Positions 7,512 to 17,899 of a stretch of DNA of 64,000 bases are shown piece by piece. Position 1 is the stretch's first letter. Each line of letters opens with the position of its first letter. Below the pieces are notes generated by a model, which had not been told where the DNA came from, did not search any database, and saw nothing but the letters and a program-made list of their open reading frames with translations. The DNA lies in NCBI RefSeq assembly GCF_012927165.1, contig NZ_JABBGA010000027.1, positions 1-64,000 of the forward strand, given 5' to 3'. The stretch comes from Zoogloea dura. Its GTDB lineage: Bacteria > Pseudomonadota > Gammaproteobacteria > Burkholderiales > Rhodocyclaceae. A program made the position numbers and the translations under genes.

Positions 7512-9563
7512 ATGGGCAGGGTGTTTGGGGGGTGGATGTTGGGAGGGGTGTCGGTGCTGCTGGCGGGGGGCGCTGGGGCGGCCGACGGGGTCTTTGAGCT
7601 CGGTACTGTGGAGGTGGTGGGCAGCCCTGTGCCGTCGCTGGATCCGGCCGAGTCGGTGCTCAAGGCCGAGGTCTTGCGGCGCTTCAGCCGGGACACGCTG
7701 GGAGATGCCGTGGCCCTGACGCCCGGCATCAATCTCTCACGCAACAGCCGCAACGAGGACATCGTCTATCTGCGCGGTTTCGATGTGCGCCAGGTGCCCC
7801 TGTTCATCGACGGCATTCCGGCCTACGTGCCCTACGATGGCTACGTGGACTTCGGCCGCTTCGGCACCTCCGATCTGGCCGAGGTCCGGGTTGCCAAGGG
7901 TGCGGCGTCGCTCCTGTATGGTCCGAACACCCTGGGCGGGGCCATCAACCTGGTCAGCCGCAAGCCGCGCACCGCGCTGGAGGGTGACCTGCGGGCCGGG
8001 GTGGGCAGTGGCGGCCTGCAGACATATGCGCTCAACGTGGGCAGCAACCAGGGGGTGTGGTACTTCCAGCTGGGGGCGTCCTACGCCGACCGCAAGTGGT
8101 ATCCCCTGTCCAGCGACTTCAGCGCACGCAGTGTGCCGACCAGCGCGACGAACGGCGCCCGCAAGGTGCTGGAGAATGGCGGCCACCGGGAGAATTCCTA
8201 TTCCTCGGACTCCCGCCTGTCCTTCAAGCTGGGGCTGACACCGAATGTCACCGACGAATACGCGATCGGCTACGTGCGCCAGGACGGCAGCAAGGGCAAT
8301 CCGCCCTACGCGGGGAATGCGCCGGGGCAGTACCTCAACATCGGTGGTGGCGCCAACAGCCGTTTCTGGCGCTGGCCCTACTGGAACCTGGAGAGCGCCT
8401 ACTTCATCGGCAACATCGCGCTGGGCCGCGACCACATGCTCAAGGTGCGGGCGTACCAGGACAACTACGACAACAAGATCCTGGCTTATACCGACGGCAG
8501 CTACACCAGCCTGATCGCCAACAAGACCAATTTTCCCAGCTGGTACAGCGACTCGACCACCGGGGCCTCCGTGGAGCTGGCGAGCTTTGCCTTCAGCGGC
8601 CACGAGCTGGCGCTGGCCGCCCATTACAAGGAAGACAAGCACGCCGACAACGGCTTGAGCGGCACCAAGAACTACCGCGACGTGACCACCTCCCTGGCGG
8701 CCGAGGACACGATCCAGCTCTTCGAGCTGTGGCGCCTGCGCCTGGGGCTCAGCCACGACAAGCGGGATGCCCGCGAGGTGTACTACTGGCCCACCGGCGC
8801 CACCTCCGGCACCAACTGGCTGGTGGAGGTGGCCCGCAGCCTGGACGGCGGCAACGAAGCCTATGCCAGCGCGGCGCGCAAGACCCGCTTCCCGACCATC
8901 AAGGACCGCTACTCGGCCCGTCTTGGCAGCGCCCTGCCCAATCCCGACCTGAAGCCCGAGGAGGCGCTCAACTTCGAGACCGGCCTCAAGGGGCGGCCGT
9001 GGGCCGGCGCGCGTGGCCACGCGGCCCTGTTCTACAGCCGCATCGACAACCTGATGCAGGCCATGAACATCCTGCCGGTGTCCCTCTGCAACCAGCCCGG
9101 CCTGTCTGCCGCGACCTCCTGCAGCCAGTTGCAGAACATTGCCAAGGCGCGCCACGCGGGCATCGAGTTGTCGATTGAGCAGGACCTCGGCCGCGGCTGG
9201 CAGGTGGGTGGCAACTACACCTACCTGGACCGGGAGAACAGGAGCTCCGACAAGCCCCTCACCGACACGCCGCGCAACCGCGTGTTTGCCTACGCCAGCT
9301 GGAAGCCGTCGGACCGTTGGGAGTACCTGGGCTCGGTGGAGGCCGAGAACGGGCGCATGGTGGCGTACGGCAGTGGCAATGCGGCCAGCTATGTGAAGCT
9401 GTCCGGTCATGCCCTGGCCAACCTCAAGGTGGTCTACAAGCCGCTGCCCGCCGTGGCACTGGAGGGTGGAGCCAGCAACATCCTGGATGCCAACTACGCG
9501 CTGGCCGACGGCTATCCCATGCCGGGCCGGATGTGGTTTGCCAATGCCCGTTACCGCTTCTGA
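7512..9563 (+). CDS. TonB-dependent outer-membrane receptor, possibly molybdenum-regulated
   Basis: A 683-residue receptor with a signal peptide (MGRVFGGWMLGGVSVLLAGGAGAA), an N-terminal plug (LGDAVALTPGINLSRN..., IVYLRGFDVRQVPLFIDGIP, GAASLLYGPNTLGGAINLVSRKP) and a C-terminal beta-barrel ending in NARYRF, the terminal aromatic typical of outer-membrane proteins. It would take up a ligand at the outer membrane using TonB energy. An in-frame start at 7455 was rejected: ATG 7512 begins the signal peptide and follows AGGGGG. It heads an operon with a binding protein and a di-haem protein, and the ModE-like box just upstream suggests that the ligand is a molybdenum or tungsten species; that is inference. 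Confidence 0.88.
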   Translation: MGRVFGGWMLGGVSVLLAGGAGAADGVFELGTVEVVGSPVPSLDPAESVLKAEVLRRFSRDTLGDAVALTPGINLSRNSRNEDIVYLRGFDVRQVPLFIDGIPAYVPYDGYVDFGRFGTSDLAEVRVAKGAASLLYGPNTLGGAINLVSRKPRTALEGDLRAGVGSGGLQTYALNVGSNQGVWYFQLGASYADRKWYPLSSDFSARSVPTSATNGARKVLENGGHRENSYSSDSRLSFKLGLTPNVTDEYAIGYVRQDGSKGNPPYAGNAPGQYLNIGGGANSRFWRWPYWNLESAYFIGNIALGRDHMLKVRAYQDNYDNKILAYTDGSYTSLIANKTNFPSWYSDSTTGASVELASFAFSGHELALAAHYKEDKHADNGLSGTKNYRDVTTSLAAEDTIQLFELWRLRLGLSHDKRDAREVYYWPTGATSGTNWLVEVARSLDGGNEAYASAARKTRFPTIKDRYSARLGSALPNPDLKPEEALNFETGLKGRPWAGARGHAALFYSRIDNLMQAMNILPVSLCNQPGLSAATSCSQLQNIAKARHAGIELSIEQDLGRGWQVGGNYTYLDRENRSSDKPLTDTPRNRVFAYASWKPSDRWEYLGSVEAENGRMVAYGSGNAASYVKLSGHALANLKVVYKPLPAVALEGGASNILDANYALADGYPMPGRMWFANARYRF

Positions 9564-9573
9564 GGAGCCCATC

Positions 9574-10875
9574 ATGGCGCAGCGTCTTCAGCCGGCCCGT
9601 CGGGCCTTCATCCGCCAGGCCGGCGCATTGGCGGCCGCTGGTGCCAGCGCCCCCCTGTGGGCGGCCACACGCCGCGATGTGGTGGTGCTGACTGCCTATC
9701 CGGACGCGGTGGTGTCCCGTTTCGAGGCCGCCTTCGAGAAAGCCTGGCCCAGGTACCGCCTGCGGGTGGTCTGGCGCATGCCCCACGACGCGCTGCCCTA
9801 TCTGCGTCAGCCAGGGCAGGGGGGCGTGGATGTCTACTGGAGCGCGTCGCCGCGGACCTACGTCCAGTTGAAGGCCGAGAAGGCGCTGCGAAAGCTGCCG
9901 GTCGGCCTGGCTGGCCTGCCGGGCAGGGTCGGGGGCAGCGTGATCGACGATCCGGATGGCTACTTTGCCGCCTCCGAGGTGGCCGGCTACGGCTTTGCCG
10001 TGAATCCGGCCTATCTCGCCCGCGAAGGTCTGCCGGTGCCGGCGGACTGGACCGACCTGGCCCGGCCTGCTTTTGCCGGCCACCTGCTGGTGCCCGATCC
10101 GGTGGAGGTCGGCTTTGCCCCCGTACTGGTGGACATTCCGCTGCAGGCCTACGGCTGGGACAAGGGCTGGGCCCTGTGGAGCGCCATCGTCGCCAATGCC
10201 CGTTTCGTCGGGCGGGGTGGCAACTTCGTGTCCGATGAGATCGACGGCGGGCGCAGCGGGGTGGGATTGTCCATCGACTTCTTCGTGGCGGCGGCGATCG
10301 CCAACGGGGCGCCGCTGGACTTCGTCTATCCCCGCCAGGGCGGCGTCAATCCGGCGCATGTCGCGGTGATGGCCGGCAGCCCGAACCCGGCCGGTGCAAA
10401 GGCCTTTGTCGAATTCATCCTGTCGGAGGGCGGGCAGCGCATCCTGGCGCACCCGGACATCCGCAAGCTGCCGGTGCGGCCCTCGGTGTACGCCGGTCTG
10501 CCCTCCGGCTACCACAACCCCTTTGCCGTGGCGGAGCAGGGTGGATACCGCTATGACAACGGCCGCGGCAGGGGGCGGGCGGCACCCGTGGCCGCGGCTT
10601 TCGGGCAGGTCTTCGTGCAGCCCCGGGAGCGCCTCGCCGGGCTGTGGCGGCGCTTGCGGGCTGCCGACACGGCCACCTGGAGCAAGGCCTGGCCGCTGCT
10701 GACGGCGCCGCCTTGCGCGGAGGCGGAGGTCGACGATGCGGCCGTGCAGCAGGCCTTCTTTGCGCGTCGTGACGACCCCGCCGCCGAGGCCCGTGCGCGG
10801 GCCCTGGAGCTGGATTGGGCGGCCCGGGCCCAGGCGCGTTACGCCCGGGCCGAAGCCCTGCTGGGGGGCGCGTGA
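9574..10875 (+). CDS. Tat-exported extracellular solute-binding protein (family 1) without its own permease
   Basis: 433 residues. The N terminus has a twin-arginine signal (ARRAFIRQAGALAAAGASAPLWA). The body is of the iron(III)/thiamine-type periplasmic binding fold: DVVVLTAYPDAVVSRFEAAF..., GVDVYWSASPRTY, GYGFAVNPAYLA, GVGLSIDFFVAAAI, NPAGAKAFVEFILSEGGQRIL. About 100 extra residues follow the usual end of the fold. It starts 10 bases after the TonB receptor stop and overlaps the next gene (TGATG), so the three are almost surely co-transcribed. No ABC permease or ATPase lies beside it, so it may pass ligand to another transporter or act as a periplasmic scavenger. Confidence 0.78.
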   Translation: MAQRLQPARRAFIRQAGALAAAGASAPLWAATRRDVVVLTAYPDAVVSRFEAAFEKAWPRYRLRVVWRMPHDALPYLRQPGQGGVDVYWSASPRTYVQLKAEKALRKLPVGLAGLPGRVGGSVIDDPDGYFAASEVAGYGFAVNPAYLAREGLPVPADWTDLARPAFAGHLLVPDPVEVGFAPVLVDIPLQAYGWDKGWALWSAIVANARFVGRGGNFVSDEIDGGRSGVGLSIDFFVAAAIANGAPLDFVYPRQGGVNPAHVAVMAGSPNPAGAKAFVEFILSEGGQRILAHPDIRKLPVRPSVYAGLPSGYHNPFAVAEQGGYRYDNGRGRGRAAPVAAAFGQVFVQPRERLAGLWRRLRAADTATWSKAWPLLTAPPCAEAEVDDAAVQQAFFARRDDPAAEARARALELDWAARAQARYARAEALLGGA

Positions 10876-12227
10876 TGGGTGGCTTGCTGATGCGCCTGGT
10901 GCTCGCCGGGCTGGTCGGCTGCCTCAGCCCGGGGGTGGCCGGCGGCGAGGCCCGGGTTTTGTCGTGGCAGGTGGCGGATGCGGGGCGCGAGGCATTTTCA
11001 CGGCCCCTGGCGGATCTCACCGAGGCGGAGCGGGAGCGCTTCTTCCGCGGCCGTTCACTGTTCAACCAGAGCTGGGTGGTGGCGCCGGCAAAGGATGATC
11101 GGCTCGATGGGCTGGGGCCCTTGTACAACCGGCTGGCCTGCGTCTCCTGCCATGCCCGCAATGGCCGCGGCCTGCCTCCCGAGGGGCAGGGCGAACGCAT
11201 GCAGTCGATGCTGCTGCGGCTGTCGGTGGCGGGAGTGGGGTCGCACGGGGGGGCGCGCGCCCATCCGGTCTATGGCGAGCAGTTCAACGAAGAGGCGATT
11301 CCCGGCGTGACGCCGGAGGGGCGGGCCGAGCTGCGGTGGATCGAAGTACGACGACGCCTGCCCGACGGCTCCCTGGTCAGCCTGCGGCGGCCCCGGCTGA
11401 GCTTCCCGGAACTGGGTTACGGCGCCATGGGCCCGGTGCGCATCTCGCCGCGGGTGGGGCAGCAGGTGGTGGGGATGGGTCTGCTCGATGCGGTCTCCGA
11501 TGCCACGCTGGAGGCCCTGGCGGCGGAAGCGAAACCCGACGGAGTGAAGGGGCGGGTCAACCGGATCGGCAGCGAGCCCCCGGAGCTCGGGCGTTTTGGC
11601 CACAAGGCCAACATGAGCAGCCTGCGGGCCCAGATCGCTGGCGCCTTCCTGGGGGATCTGGGGATTACCTCGACCCTGCATCCGCAGGAGAACTGCACAC
11701 CGGCCCAGGCGGCGTGCCGGCGGGCGCCGAGGGGTGGTGAGCCGGAGCTGGATGACGCGCAGCTCGATGATGTGGAGTTCTACCTGGCCCACCTGGCGGT
11801 GCCGGCCCGCCGCGATATGAGGGCACCGCAGGTGCGGCAGGGGGAGTCGCTGTTTGCCGCGGCCGGCTGTGTCACCTGCCACCGGCCAGCCCTGCGCACT
11901 GGCGATTCGTCCCGCTTCCCGCGGCTGGCCGGGCTCGACATCGCGCCATACACCGACCTGCTGATCCACGACATGGGGCCGGGCTTGAGCGATGGCCGGC
12001 CGGATTTCCAGGCGTCCGGGCGGGAGTGGCGTACGCCGCCCCTGTGGGGCATCGGGCTGACCCGCAGGATCACCGAGCGGGAGCGCTATCTGCATGACGG
12101 CCGCGCCCGCAACCTGACCGAGGCCATCCTGTGGCATGGCGGCGAGGCCGCTGCTGCAAGGCGGCGCTTCGAAGCCCTGGCGCGTCCCCGGCGGGAGGCG
12201 CTGGTGGCCTTCCTGGAGAGCCTGTGA
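10875..12227 (+). CDS. Di-haem oxidoreductase, DUF1111 (putative thiol/peroxidase-like) family
   Basis: 450 residues with an N-terminal hydrophobic export signal and two c-type haem sites: CVSCH at residues 89-93 and CVTCH at 332-336. Segments such as LFNQSWVVAP...DGLGPLYNRLACVSCHARNGRG and ...LWGIGLTRRI...YLHDGRARNLTEAILWHGGEA are characteristic of DUF1111 proteins, distant relatives of MauG and cytochrome c peroxidases. It would be periplasmic. Family members often occur next to metal-uptake genes. The ATG overlaps the stop of the binding-protein gene. A redox step on the imported metal or its carrier is possible but not shown. Confidence 0.82.
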   Translation: MGGLLMRLVLAGLVGCLSPGVAGGEARVLSWQVADAGREAFSRPLADLTEAERERFFRGRSLFNQSWVVAPAKDDRLDGLGPLYNRLACVSCHARNGRGLPPEGQGERMQSMLLRLSVAGVGSHGGARAHPVYGEQFNEEAIPGVTPEGRAELRWIEVRRRLPDGSLVSLRRPRLSFPELGYGAMGPVRISPRVGQQVVGMGLLDAVSDATLEALAAEAKPDGVKGRVNRIGSEPPELGRFGHKANMSSLRAQIAGAFLGDLGITSTLHPQENCTPAQAACRRAPRGGEPELDDAQLDDVEFYLAHLAVPARRDMRAPQVRQGESLFAAAGCVTCHRPALRTGDSSRFPRLAGLDIAPYTDLLIHDMGPGLSDGRPDFQASGREWRTPPLWGIGLTRRITERERYLHDGRARNLTEAILWHGGEAAAARRRFEALARPRREALVAFLESL

Positions 12228-12267
12228 ATGGGGCGATCAAGCCGGGTCATGCCTGAAGCTGGTGCAT

Positions 12268-12295
12268 CTCGCTATATATCAGTGCATATAAAAGA
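12268..12295. promoter_or_regulatory. Half-conserved ModE-like box between convergent genes
   Basis: Left half CTCGCTATATA matches the ModE half-site except for one base; after TCAGTG the right half is only CATATAAAAGA. It lies between the ends of the DUF1111 and molbindin genes, so it is not placed to control an obvious promoter. Confidence 0.3.
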
Positions 12296-12332
12296 AAGAG
12301 GGGCGGTGGCAGGCACCATTGCGGTGAATGGG

Positions 12333-12761
12333 TCAGCTGCTCACGCCGATGATCACCGAGGGCGCCTTGAACACGGCCGCCGCGGCCACGCCCACCTTCA
12401 GGCCGAGGGCGGCGGCGCCTTCGCGGGTGATGGTGGCGTAAACGTTAAGGCCGTTGGCCAGGGTGATCGCCACCTCGGTGCTGACCGGTCCTTCGATGAG
12501 GGCCGAGACGCTGCCCTCGAGACGGTTGCGGGCCGACAGCCGGACGCCTGCTCCGTCGGCCAGCACCAGCACCGACGAGGCCTTGACCAGGGCCTTGACG
12601 GCCTTTCCGGCGACCAGCCCGAGCTCGCTGACGCTGTCGTTGGTCACGGTGGCGACGATCCGCAGGCCGCCGGGCAGGAGTACGTCGACCTCGGAGTTGA
12701 TGGCGCCGGGTTTGATGGCTTCGACGTTGCCGTCGAACACATTGCGGGCACTGATCTTCAT
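12333..12761 (-). CDS. modG: Molbindin with two Mop domains (ModG type)
   Basis: 142 residues made of two tandem Mop/TOBE units of about 68 residues: MKISARNVFDGNVEAIKPG...VLADGAG and VRLSARNRLEGSVSALIEG...VIIGVSS. The SARN...G.V motif and the V.A.I....LGL..G..V.A..KA.SV pattern are diagnostic. Di-Mop molbindins assemble into rings that bind molybdate or tungstate in the cytoplasm and buffer or store it. The gene is divergent from modE with a 158-base shared control region. The domain call is firm; the gene name follows the ModG architecture. Confidence 0.88.
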   Translation of the reverse strand: MKISARNVFDGNVEAIKPGAINSEVDVLLPGGLRIVATVTNDSVSELGLVAGKAVKALVKASSVLVLADGAGVRLSARNRLEGSVSALIEGPVSTEVAITLANGLNVYATITREGAAALGLKVGVAAAAVFKAPSVIIGVSS

Positions 12762-12887
12762 GCTGGATGCTCCTGGAATGCGCGGAAATGCGCCGGGGTG
12801 AGCCCACTATACGGACGGGCGTGTGCCCCCGGCAACCATAGCGCAGTGCAGCATTTGTGGCCCGCTATTTGCTCAAGTACAGTACGT

Positions 12888-12915
12888 ACCGTTGTGTATG
12901 AATATATATAGGCGA
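12888..12915. promoter_or_regulatory. Degenerate ModE-like box overlapping the modE leader
   Basis: Left ACCGTTGTGTA, spacer TGAATA, right TATATAGGCGA: the inner TATATA of the right arm and the CGTT of the left arm fit the ModE half-sites, the outer right arm does not unless a base is inserted. It ends five bases before the modE ATG, in the modE/molbindin divergent region, and could serve autoregulation. Confidence 0.4.
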
Positions 12916-12919
12916 ATTG

Positions 12920-14529
<1,610 letters not shown>

Positions 14530-14531
14530 CC

Positions 14532-15221
14532 ATGGTGCTGACTCCCGACGACTGGATGGCAGTACGTCTGACGCTGGAGCTGGCCAGCCTGGTCACCGTG
14601 CTGTTGTTGCTCGTCGGTACGCCGATTGCTTGGTGGCTGGCGACGACGCGCTCCCGGTTCCGCAACGTCGTCGGCGCGATCGTGGCGCTGCCTATCGTGC
14701 TGCCGCCGACGGTGCTCGGCTTCTACCTGCTGATCCTGATGGGCCCGAACGGGCCGGTGGGGCAGATCACTCACTGGCTGGGGTTGGGGCGCTTACCCTT
14801 CACCTTTGCCGGACTGGTGATCGCCTCGGTGTTCTATTCCCTGCCGTTCGTGGTGCAGCCCATCCAGAACGCCTTCATGTCCATGGGCGCCCGCCCGCTG
14901 GAAGTCGCCGCCACCCTCAGGGCGTCGCCCTGGGACAGCTTCGTGCATGTCGCCCTTCCGCTGGCCCGGCCGGGCTTCATCACGGCTGCAGTGCTGGGTT
15001 TTGCCCATACCGTGGGGGAGTTTGGCGTAGTGCTGATGATAGGCGGCAATATTCCGGGCAAGACCCAGGTGCTTTCCGTGCAGATCTATAACCATGTGGA
15101 AGCCATCGAGTATGCCCAGGCCCATGGTCTGGCTGCCGGTCTGGTGGTGTTCTCCTTCCTCGTGCTGCTGGCCCTGTATTCGGTCGGCGGAGCGCGCAAC
15201 ACCCTGGGGGCGGGGCGATGA
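14532..15221 (+). CDS. modB: Molybdate ABC transporter permease ModB
   Basis: 229 residues, strongly hydrophobic with about five membrane helices. It carries the ABC permease EAA-type loop ([32 protein letters not shown]) that contacts the ATPase, and [20 protein letters not shown] typical of ModB. It starts two bases after modA and overlaps modC by four bases (ATGA), which implies translational coupling within the modABC operon. Confidence 0.95.
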   Translation: MVLTPDDWMAVRLTLELASLVTVLLLLVGTPIAWWLATTRSRFRNVVGAIVALPIVLPPTVLGFYLLILMGPNGPVGQITHWLGLGRLPFTFAGLVIASVFYSLPFVVQPIQNAFMSMGARPLEVAATLRASPWDSFVHVALPLARPGFITAAVLGFAHTVGEFGVVLMIGGNIPGKTQVLSVQIYNHVEAIEYAQAHGLAAGLVVFSFLVLLALYSVGGARNTLGAGR

Positions 15222-16297
15222 GCGGCGGCCTCGACTTGCGGTGCCGGCTGCCCCTGGCGGATTTTGCCCTGGAGGCGGATCTGTCCCTGCCCGGGCGCGG
15301 GGTGACCGCCCTGTTCGGCCCTTCCGGGTCGGGCAAGACCACCTTGTTGCGCTGCGTGGCGGGCCTGGCCCGGGCCGCGGGGCGGGTGGAGATCAACGGG
15401 GAGTGCTGGCAGGACGATGCCCGGCGGATCTTCCTGCCCACTCACCAGCGGGCCCTCGGCTATGTCTTCCAGGAGGCCAGCCTGTTCGCCCACCTGTCGG
15501 TGAAGGCCAACCTGGAGTTCGGCCTCAAGCGCATCGCTCCGGCGGAGCGCAAGGTCGGTTGGGATGCGGCGCTCGAGCTGCTCGGCATCGGCCACCTGCT
15601 GGAGCGGGGCACGGGGGCGCTCTCGGGGGGCGAGCGCCAGCGCGTGGCGATCGCCCGCGCCCTGCTCACCAGCCCCCGCCTGCTGTTGATGGACGAACCC
15701 CTGGCCGCCCTCGACGCGCGCCGCAAGCAGGAGATCCTGCCCTACCTGGAGCGCCTGCACGACGAGCTGGCCATCCCCATCCTGTACGTCAGCCATTCTC
15801 CCGATGAAGTGGCCCGGCTGGCCGATCACCTGGTGCTGCTGGAGCAGGGCCGGGTGCTGGCCAGCGGGCCGATCGCCGAACTCCAGGCCCGCCTCGACCT
15901 TCCCCTGGCCCTCGACGAGGATGCCGCCGTGGTGGTCGAGGCGCAGGTGCTGGAGCACGACGAGGCCTATGCCCTGACCCGCCTCGGGCTGGCCCGCGGC
16001 TCCATCCAGGTGACCCGCAAGCCGCTGGCGGTAGGGGCCCGCGCGCGTATCAAGATCCAGGCGCGGGATGTGAGCATTGCCTTGTCGGCCGACAACCCTT
16101 CGAGCATCGTCAACCGCCTGCCGGCACGCATCCGCGGTTTTGGCGAGGCCGTGCACCCGGCCCAGTGCCTGGTGAGCCTCGATGCCGGCGGCACACTGCT
16201 GCTGGCGCGCATCACGCGCCTGTCCCGGGATCAGCTCGATCTGCGGGAAGGCATGGAGGTGGTGGCGCAGATCAAGTCGGTGGCCTTGCTCGGCTAG
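15218..16297 (+). CDS. modC: Molybdate ABC transporter ATP-binding protein ModC
   Basis: 359 residues. The nucleotide-binding domain has Walker [10 protein letters not shown] near residue 31, Q-loop [12 protein letters not shown], signature LSGGERQR, Walker [13 protein letters not shown] and the switch His in YVSHSPDEV. The C-terminal third holds the regulatory Mop/TOBE domain ([19 protein letters not shown]...[15 protein letters not shown]), which binds molybdate and can feedback-inhibit transport. It ends the modEABC operon; the next gene starts 172 bases later with its own leader. Confidence 0.95.
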   Translation: MSGGLDLRCRLPLADFALEADLSLPGRGVTALFGPSGSGKTTLLRCVAGLARAAGRVEINGECWQDDARRIFLPTHQRALGYVFQEASLFAHLSVKANLEFGLKRIAPAERKVGWDAALELLGIGHLLERGTGALSGGERQRVAIARALLTSPRLLLMDEPLAALDARRKQEILPYLERLHDELAIPILYVSHSPDEVARLADHLVLLEQGRVLASGPIAELQARLDLPLALDEDAAVVVEAQVLEHDEAYALTRLGLARGSIQVTRKPLAVGARARIKIQARDVSIALSADNPSSIVNRLPARIRGFGEAVHPAQCLVSLDAGGTLLLARITRLSRDQLDLREGMEVVAQIKSVALLG

Positions 16298-16421
16298 CTG
16301 CGGGCAGATGGGCCCGCACTGTGGCTGCCGGCCCCGTTACGGTGGATGATCGCCGCACTTCTCCCTGGAACTCTTGGGGCTTCATGGCCAATGAGACAGC
16401 CTGGTTGTTTAAATTAGAATT

Positions 16422-16447
16422 TGCTTATATTCTGAAATGTATAAGCA
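16422..16447. promoter_or_regulatory. Inverted repeat TGCTTATA...TATAAGCA in the sqr promoter region
   Basis: TGCTTATA and TATAAGCA form a perfect 8-bp inverted repeat with a 10-base spacer, ending 22 bases before the sqr ATG. It overlaps a possible -10 hexamer TATATT (16426-16431). The dyad is probably an operator for sqr. It bears a loose resemblance to the ModE-like boxes (6-base centre, TATA arms) but lacks the CG of the half-site, so I do not assign the regulator. Confidence 0.5.
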
Positions 16448-16469
16448 CCCAACAACCAAAGGAGACCGT

Positions 16470-17747
16470 ATGGCCAGGATCATCGTTATTGGCGCCGGCA
16501 TAGGGGGAGTGCCTGCCGCCTATGAGTTGCAGGCGAAGCTCGGGAAGTTGCATCGCATCACCGTGGTCAGTGCGAGCGAGTACTTCCAGTTCATCCCGTC
16601 GAACCCCTGGGTGGCCGTTGGCAAGCGGGAGAGGAATGAGATCACGGTGGGATTGCGGCCGCAGCTTGAAAGGAAGGGGATTGATTTCATCGTTCAGCCC
16701 GTCGAATCGATTCTTGCCAAGGACAGCCGCCTGAGGCTGGCCGATGGAACGGTGCTGGAATACGACTATCTCGTCATCACGACGGGGCCGCACCTTGCAT
16801 TCGAGGAGGTGCCGGGCTCAGGGCCGGTAGATGGCTTCACCCACTCCATCTGCACCATCGATCATGCCGAGCGGGCATTTGCTGCCTACGAGGCCTTTCT
16901 GCAGAATCCCGGGCCTGTTGTCGTGGGGGCGATGCCGGGGGCCAGTTGCTTTGGTCCGGCTTACGAGTTCGCGTTCGTTCTGGACGCCGATCTGCGGAGG
17001 CGGAAACTGCGTCACAAGGTCCCGATCACCTATGTGACCAGCGAGCCATATGTCGGTCACCTGGGGTTGGGGGGTGTCGGGGATTCGAAATCGATGCTCG
17101 AAAGTGAGTTTCGGAACCATGACATCAAGTGGATAACGAACGCCAGAACAACCCGGGTCGAGGCTGGCCGGTTGTTTACAACGGAACTCGATGGTTTGGG
17201 CAAGGTGCTGCAGGAGCATGAGTTGCCCTTCCTGTTTGCGATGATGCTGCCGGCCTTCAAGGGCGTTGATGCGGTAGCCGCCGTTGATGGACTGTGTAAT
17301 CCGCGCGGTTTTGTGCTGATCGATGAACATCAGCGCAGCCCGGGATTCAGGAACATCTTCTCGGCTGGCGTGTGTGTCGCCATTCCTCCCGTGGAGGTGA
17401 CACCGGTGCCTACCGGCGCACCGAAGACGGGTTACATGATCGAGACGATGGTGACCGCCATCGTCGAGAATATTGCCGCCGACCTTGCAGGGAGGGAGGC
17501 AAGTGCCAAGGGAACATGGAACGCCATTTGCCTCGCAGACATGGGTGATACGGGGGCCGCATTTGTCGCCTTGCCGCAGCTGCCTCCACGTAACGTCAAT
17601 TGGTTCAGGAAGGGCAAGTGGGTGCATCTGGCAAAGATTGCCTTCGAGAAATACTTTCTGCACAAAGTGCGCTCAGGGTCATCCGAACCCGTCTTTGAGA
17701 AGTATGTGCTCAAGGCGCTGGGTATTTTCCGTCTCGAGGAAAAGTGA
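16470..17747 (+). CDS. sqr: Sulfide:quinone oxidoreductase
   Basis: A 425-residue FAD enzyme with the dinucleotide-binding start RIIVIGAGIGGVPAAYEL. Three cysteines at residues 128 (HSICTID), 160 (GASCFGPAYEF) and 354 (NAICLADMGD) sit where type I SQR has its FAD-linking and redox-active cysteines. The loop VEVTPVPTGAPKTGYMIE and the amphipathic C terminus also fit. It oxidises sulfide at the cytoplasmic membrane and passes electrons to the quinone pool, which the bd oxidase encoded downstream could drain. ATG 16470 follows AAAGGAG; the earlier in-frame start lies inside the inverted repeat and is rejected. Confidence 0.88.
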   Translation: MARIIVIGAGIGGVPAAYELQAKLGKLHRITVVSASEYFQFIPSNPWVAVGKRERNEITVGLRPQLERKGIDFIVQPVESILAKDSRLRLADGTVLEYDYLVITTGPHLAFEEVPGSGPVDGFTHSICTIDHAERAFAAYEAFLQNPGPVVVGAMPGASCFGPAYEFAFVLDADLRRRKLRHKVPITYVTSEPYVGHLGLGGVGDSKSMLESEFRNHDIKWITNARTTRVEAGRLFTTELDGLGKVLQEHELPFLFAMMLPAFKGVDAVAAVDGLCNPRGFVLIDEHQRSPGFRNIFSAGVCVAIPPVEVTPVPTGAPKTGYMIETMVTAIVENIAADLAGREASAKGTWNAICLADMGDTGAAFVALPQLPPRNVNWFRKGKWVHLAKIAFEKYFLHKVRSGSSEPVFEKYVLKALGIFRLEEK

Positions 17748-17899
17748 CATCAATGCGGGGGCGCAATTCAATGAGCTGGCGCCGGGGGCTGGCAACTGCC
17801 GGGCTTCCGGTAGGGCCGTCGTGATCCCCATGCGCTTGCAGCGCAAGTCCTTGGGAAACGCGAGTGATGGGGGGCGGGCCGTGCTGCAGGCCCAGCCGC

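Noticed and set aside
16422-16447. ModE box for sqr
   Set aside because: Arms contain TATA but the CG of the half-site is missing and the spacing of the perfect repeat differs; listed only as an unassigned dyad.
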